Assembly (NCBI RefSeq): GCF_916858675.1
Contig: NZ_CAKASM010000020.1
Coordinates: 1 to 64,000 of the forward strand
Length of the DNA stretch: 64,000 bases
DNA from: Sphingomonas sp. Leaf21
GTDB lineage: Bacteria > Pseudomonadota > Alphaproteobacteria > Sphingomonadales > Sphingomonadaceae
Direction of reading: 5' to 3'
The notes under the pieces are model-generated. The model did not search any database. It was given only the letters and a program-made list of their open reading frames with translations, and was not told where the DNA came from. A program made the translations under genes and the position numbers. Positions 62,158-64,000 of the stretch are shown here, piece by piece (the first letter of the stretch is position 1; each line of letters opens with the position of its first letter).

Positions 62158-63963
62158 ATGCAGCGTCGCCAGTTCCTCGCCTCCGCCAGCCTGACCACCG
62201 TCGCCGCCGCCTTTCCAGGGGTGGTCCGCGCGGCGGAGGGCGCGCGCGATGCGGACCTGCGCGCGATGCTGGACCGGTTCTTCTATGCGCGGCTGGAGGA
62301 CAGTCCGGAACAGGCGACCTCATTGGGTCTCGACACCGGGCCCCGTGCGGCGCTGAAGAGCCGGCTGGGCGATGTGTCGCGCGCCGGTGAGGCGCGGGGA
62401 TTCGCCCGCGCCCGGCAGGAGCGTGCGGCACTGCGGACCATTCCCCGCGCCGCGCTCGGCCCGGCGGCGCGGCTGGACTATGACATCGTCACCTACAGCC
62501 TCGACCGGATGATCGCTGGCGAGCGCTTCACCTATGGCGACAGCGCGGGCCGCTATGCCCCCTATGTCCTGAGCCAGCTTTCGGGCGCCTATCGCGACGT
62601 GCCCGATTTCCTCTCCAGCCAGCACCGGGTCGCCAATGCCGCCGATGCCGATGCCTATGTCGCGCGTGTCGAGGCGCTTGCGGGCGCGATCGATGCCGAG
62701 ACGGCGCGCCAGCGCGAGGATGCCGCGCGCGGCGTGTTCGCGCCCGACTATATCCTCGACACCACATTGGGGCAGTTGGCGGCGGTGCGCGACAAGGCGC
62801 CGGAGGCGACCGGCCCCGCCACGGATCTGGCCGCCAAGCTGAAGGCCGCACAGCTTCCACCCGACCGCGCGGCGACCGTCGCGCGACTGATGCGGGAGCG
62901 GGTCTTCCCGGCGCTCGATCGCCAACGCGCGCTGGTCACGGAATTGCGCGCCAGGGCGGTGCATGATGCGGGCGTCTGGCGGCTGCCCGACGGCGCGGAC
63001 TATTACACCGCCGCCGCCGAGGCCGCGACGACGACCAGGATGACGGGGGACGAGATCCATCGGCTGGGTTTGGCACAGGTCGGTGAGATCGGCGCGCGCC
63101 TCGACGGGCTGTTGAAGGCGCAGGGGCTCAGCCAGGGCAGTGTCGGCGATCGGCTGGTCGCGCTCAACAAGCGCCCCGACCAGCTCTATCCGAACACCGA
63201 TCCGGGCCGCGAGGCGCTGCTCGAGCAACTGCGCGCGCAGCTCGCGGCGATGACGAGCCGCCTGCCCGAACAGTTCGCGACCCTGCCCAAGGCACCGGTC
63301 GAGATCCGCCGCGTTCCGGAAGCGATCCAGGCGGGAGCGCCCGGCGGCTATTACCAGTCCGCCTCGCTCGACGGGACGCGGCCCGCCATCTATTTCATCA
63401 ACCTTCGCGACACCTTCGACCGGCCCAAATTCGGGCTCGCCACGCTGACCTATCATGAGGCGGTGCCGGGCCATCACCTCCAGGTCATGTCGGCGCTGGA
63501 GAGCCAGGACATTCCGCTGATCCGGCGGCGGGGTTTCTATTCGGGCTATTCGGAAGGCTGGGCGCTCTATTCCGAGCAACTGGCTGACGAGATGGGGATG
63601 TATGACGGCAATCCGCTGGGGCAGATCGGCTATCTCCAGTCGCTGCTGTTCCGTGCGACACGGCTGGTCGTCGACTCCGGTATGCATTCCAAGCGCTGGA
63701 GCCGGGAGAAGGCGACCGACTATCTGATCGCCACCACCGGCATCGCGCGGGGACGCAGCCAGGGTGAGATCGACCGCTATACCGTCTGGCCGGGTCAGGC
63801 GTGCAGCTACAAGATCGGGCATACCGTCTGGACCCGCCTGCGCGACGCCGCGAAGGCCAGGGCGGGGGCAGGGTGGGATCCCAAGCGCTTCCATGAGGTC
63901 CTGTCCCTCGGCGCGATGCCGCTCGACGTGCTGGAGCGTGTCGTCGGCGAGCGCATGGCGTAG
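62158..63963 (+). CDS. exported DUF885 family protein (metallopeptidase-like)
   Basis: Protein of 601 aa. The N-terminus MQRRQFLASASLTTVAAAF is a twin-arginine type signal. The DUF885 domain carries YHEAVPGHHLQ, an HExxxGHH zinc-binding-like motif, and YSEGWALYSEQL, both conserved in the family. It is distantly related to M32-type zinc carboxypeptidases. The ATG at 62158 with GGGAG upstream is preferred over 62140, which would hide the RR signal behind six residues. The enzyme probably acts in the periplasm on peptides; this has not been shown for the family as a whole. Confidence 0.85.
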   Translation: MQRRQFLASASLTTVAAAFPGVVRAAEGARDADLRAMLDRFFYARLEDSPEQATSLGLDTGPRAALKSRLGDVSRAGEARGFARARQERAALRTIPRAALGPAARLDYDIVTYSLDRMIAGERFTYGDSAGRYAPYVLSQLSGAYRDVPDFLSSQHRVANAADADAYVARVEALAGAIDAETARQREDAARGVFAPDYILDTTLGQLAAVRDKAPEATGPATDLAAKLKAAQLPPDRAATVARLMRERVFPALDRQRALVTELRARAVHDAGVWRLPDGADYYTAAAEAATTTRMTGDEIHRLGLAQVGEIGARLDGLLKAQGLSQGSVGDRLVALNKRPDQLYPNTDPGREALLEQLRAQLAAMTSRLPEQFATLPKAPVEIRRVPEAIQAGAPGGYYQSASLDGTRPAIYFINLRDTFDRPKFGLATLTYHEAVPGHHLQVMSALESQDIPLIRRRGFYSGYSEGWALYSEQLADEMGMYDGNPLGQIGYLQSLLFRATRLVVDSGMHSKRWSREKATDYLIATTGIARGRSQGEIDRYTVWPGQACSYKIGHTVWTRLRDAAKARAGAGWDPKRFHEVLSLGAMPLDVLERVVGERMA

Positions 63964-64000
63964 CCGCTTTTTCCCGTCTCCCCGAGGAAGCCTTCGGGAA

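Overview
The window is GC-rich alphaproteobacterial chromosome, almost certainly from a member of the Sphingomonadales (Sphingomonas or a close relative). The grounds are the alphaproteobacterial initiator tRNA-Met at the left edge, the gene order PCMT-tolC-PopZ/DUF2497-valS, a short PopZ-type protein, PEP-CTERM proteins, a TonB-dependent receptor, and an envelope gene run in which skp is followed directly by fabZ with no lpxD or lpxA. No phage, plasmid, IS element or CRISPR array was recognised.

Layout. 1-3476: 3' part of tRNA-fMet with its terminator, then an FtsX-type ABC exporter (permease plus ATPase) facing a lipoprotein arylesterase. 3502-12974: the arylesterase, then an accessory block on the minus strand: carboxylesterase, SDR dehydrogenase, TonB-dependent receptor, FAD-linked 2-hydroxyacid dehydrogenase, MFS transporter, AraC regulator and GntR/FCD regulator. 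It reads as an uptake, ester-cleavage and oxidation pathway for an unidentified compound. A shared sequence motif lies upstream of the receptor (two copies) and upstream of the AraC gene (one copy). 13088-17660: tRNA-Cys, an OpgC-like membrane protein, a PCMT-family methyltransferase, TolC and PopZ. 18007-24822: a LOV blue-light hybrid histidine kinase, valS, a Kef-type antiporter and a lipoprotein cytochrome c. 25053-28153: icd, psd, pssA and a small membrane protein.

28521-40204 is a housekeeping superoperon: rpsB, tsf, pyrH, frr, uppS, cdsA, dxr, rseP, bamA, skp, fabZ, then rpmE. Several neighbours overlap by 1-4 bases, and some have GTG or TTG starts. It links translation, isoprenoid and phospholipid synthesis and outer-membrane assembly. 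40344-42938: a PilZ-like protein, L-serine ammonia-lyase and an exported ThuA-like protein.

43117-47715 is a tripartite drug-efflux operon (MarR regulator, NodT-type outer-membrane lipoprotein, EmrA, EmrB) with overlapping palindromes at its promoter. 47826-53120: an exported GH9 glycosidase with a LacI-type candidate operator, a TPR protein and two tandem PEP-CTERM paralogues. 53205-58828: a second CPA2 antiporter and a PaoABC-type periplasmic molybdenum oxidoreductase. 59176-63963: a small hypothetical protein, a cold-shock protein, a short conserved hypothetical protein, a GH35-type glycosidase and an exported DUF885 protein.

Intergenic regions carry several families of nested inverted repeats, including three copies of one roughly 125-135 bp element and one 200 bp multi-arm element. 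Most long alternative reading frames are antisense shadows produced by the high GC content and were left out.
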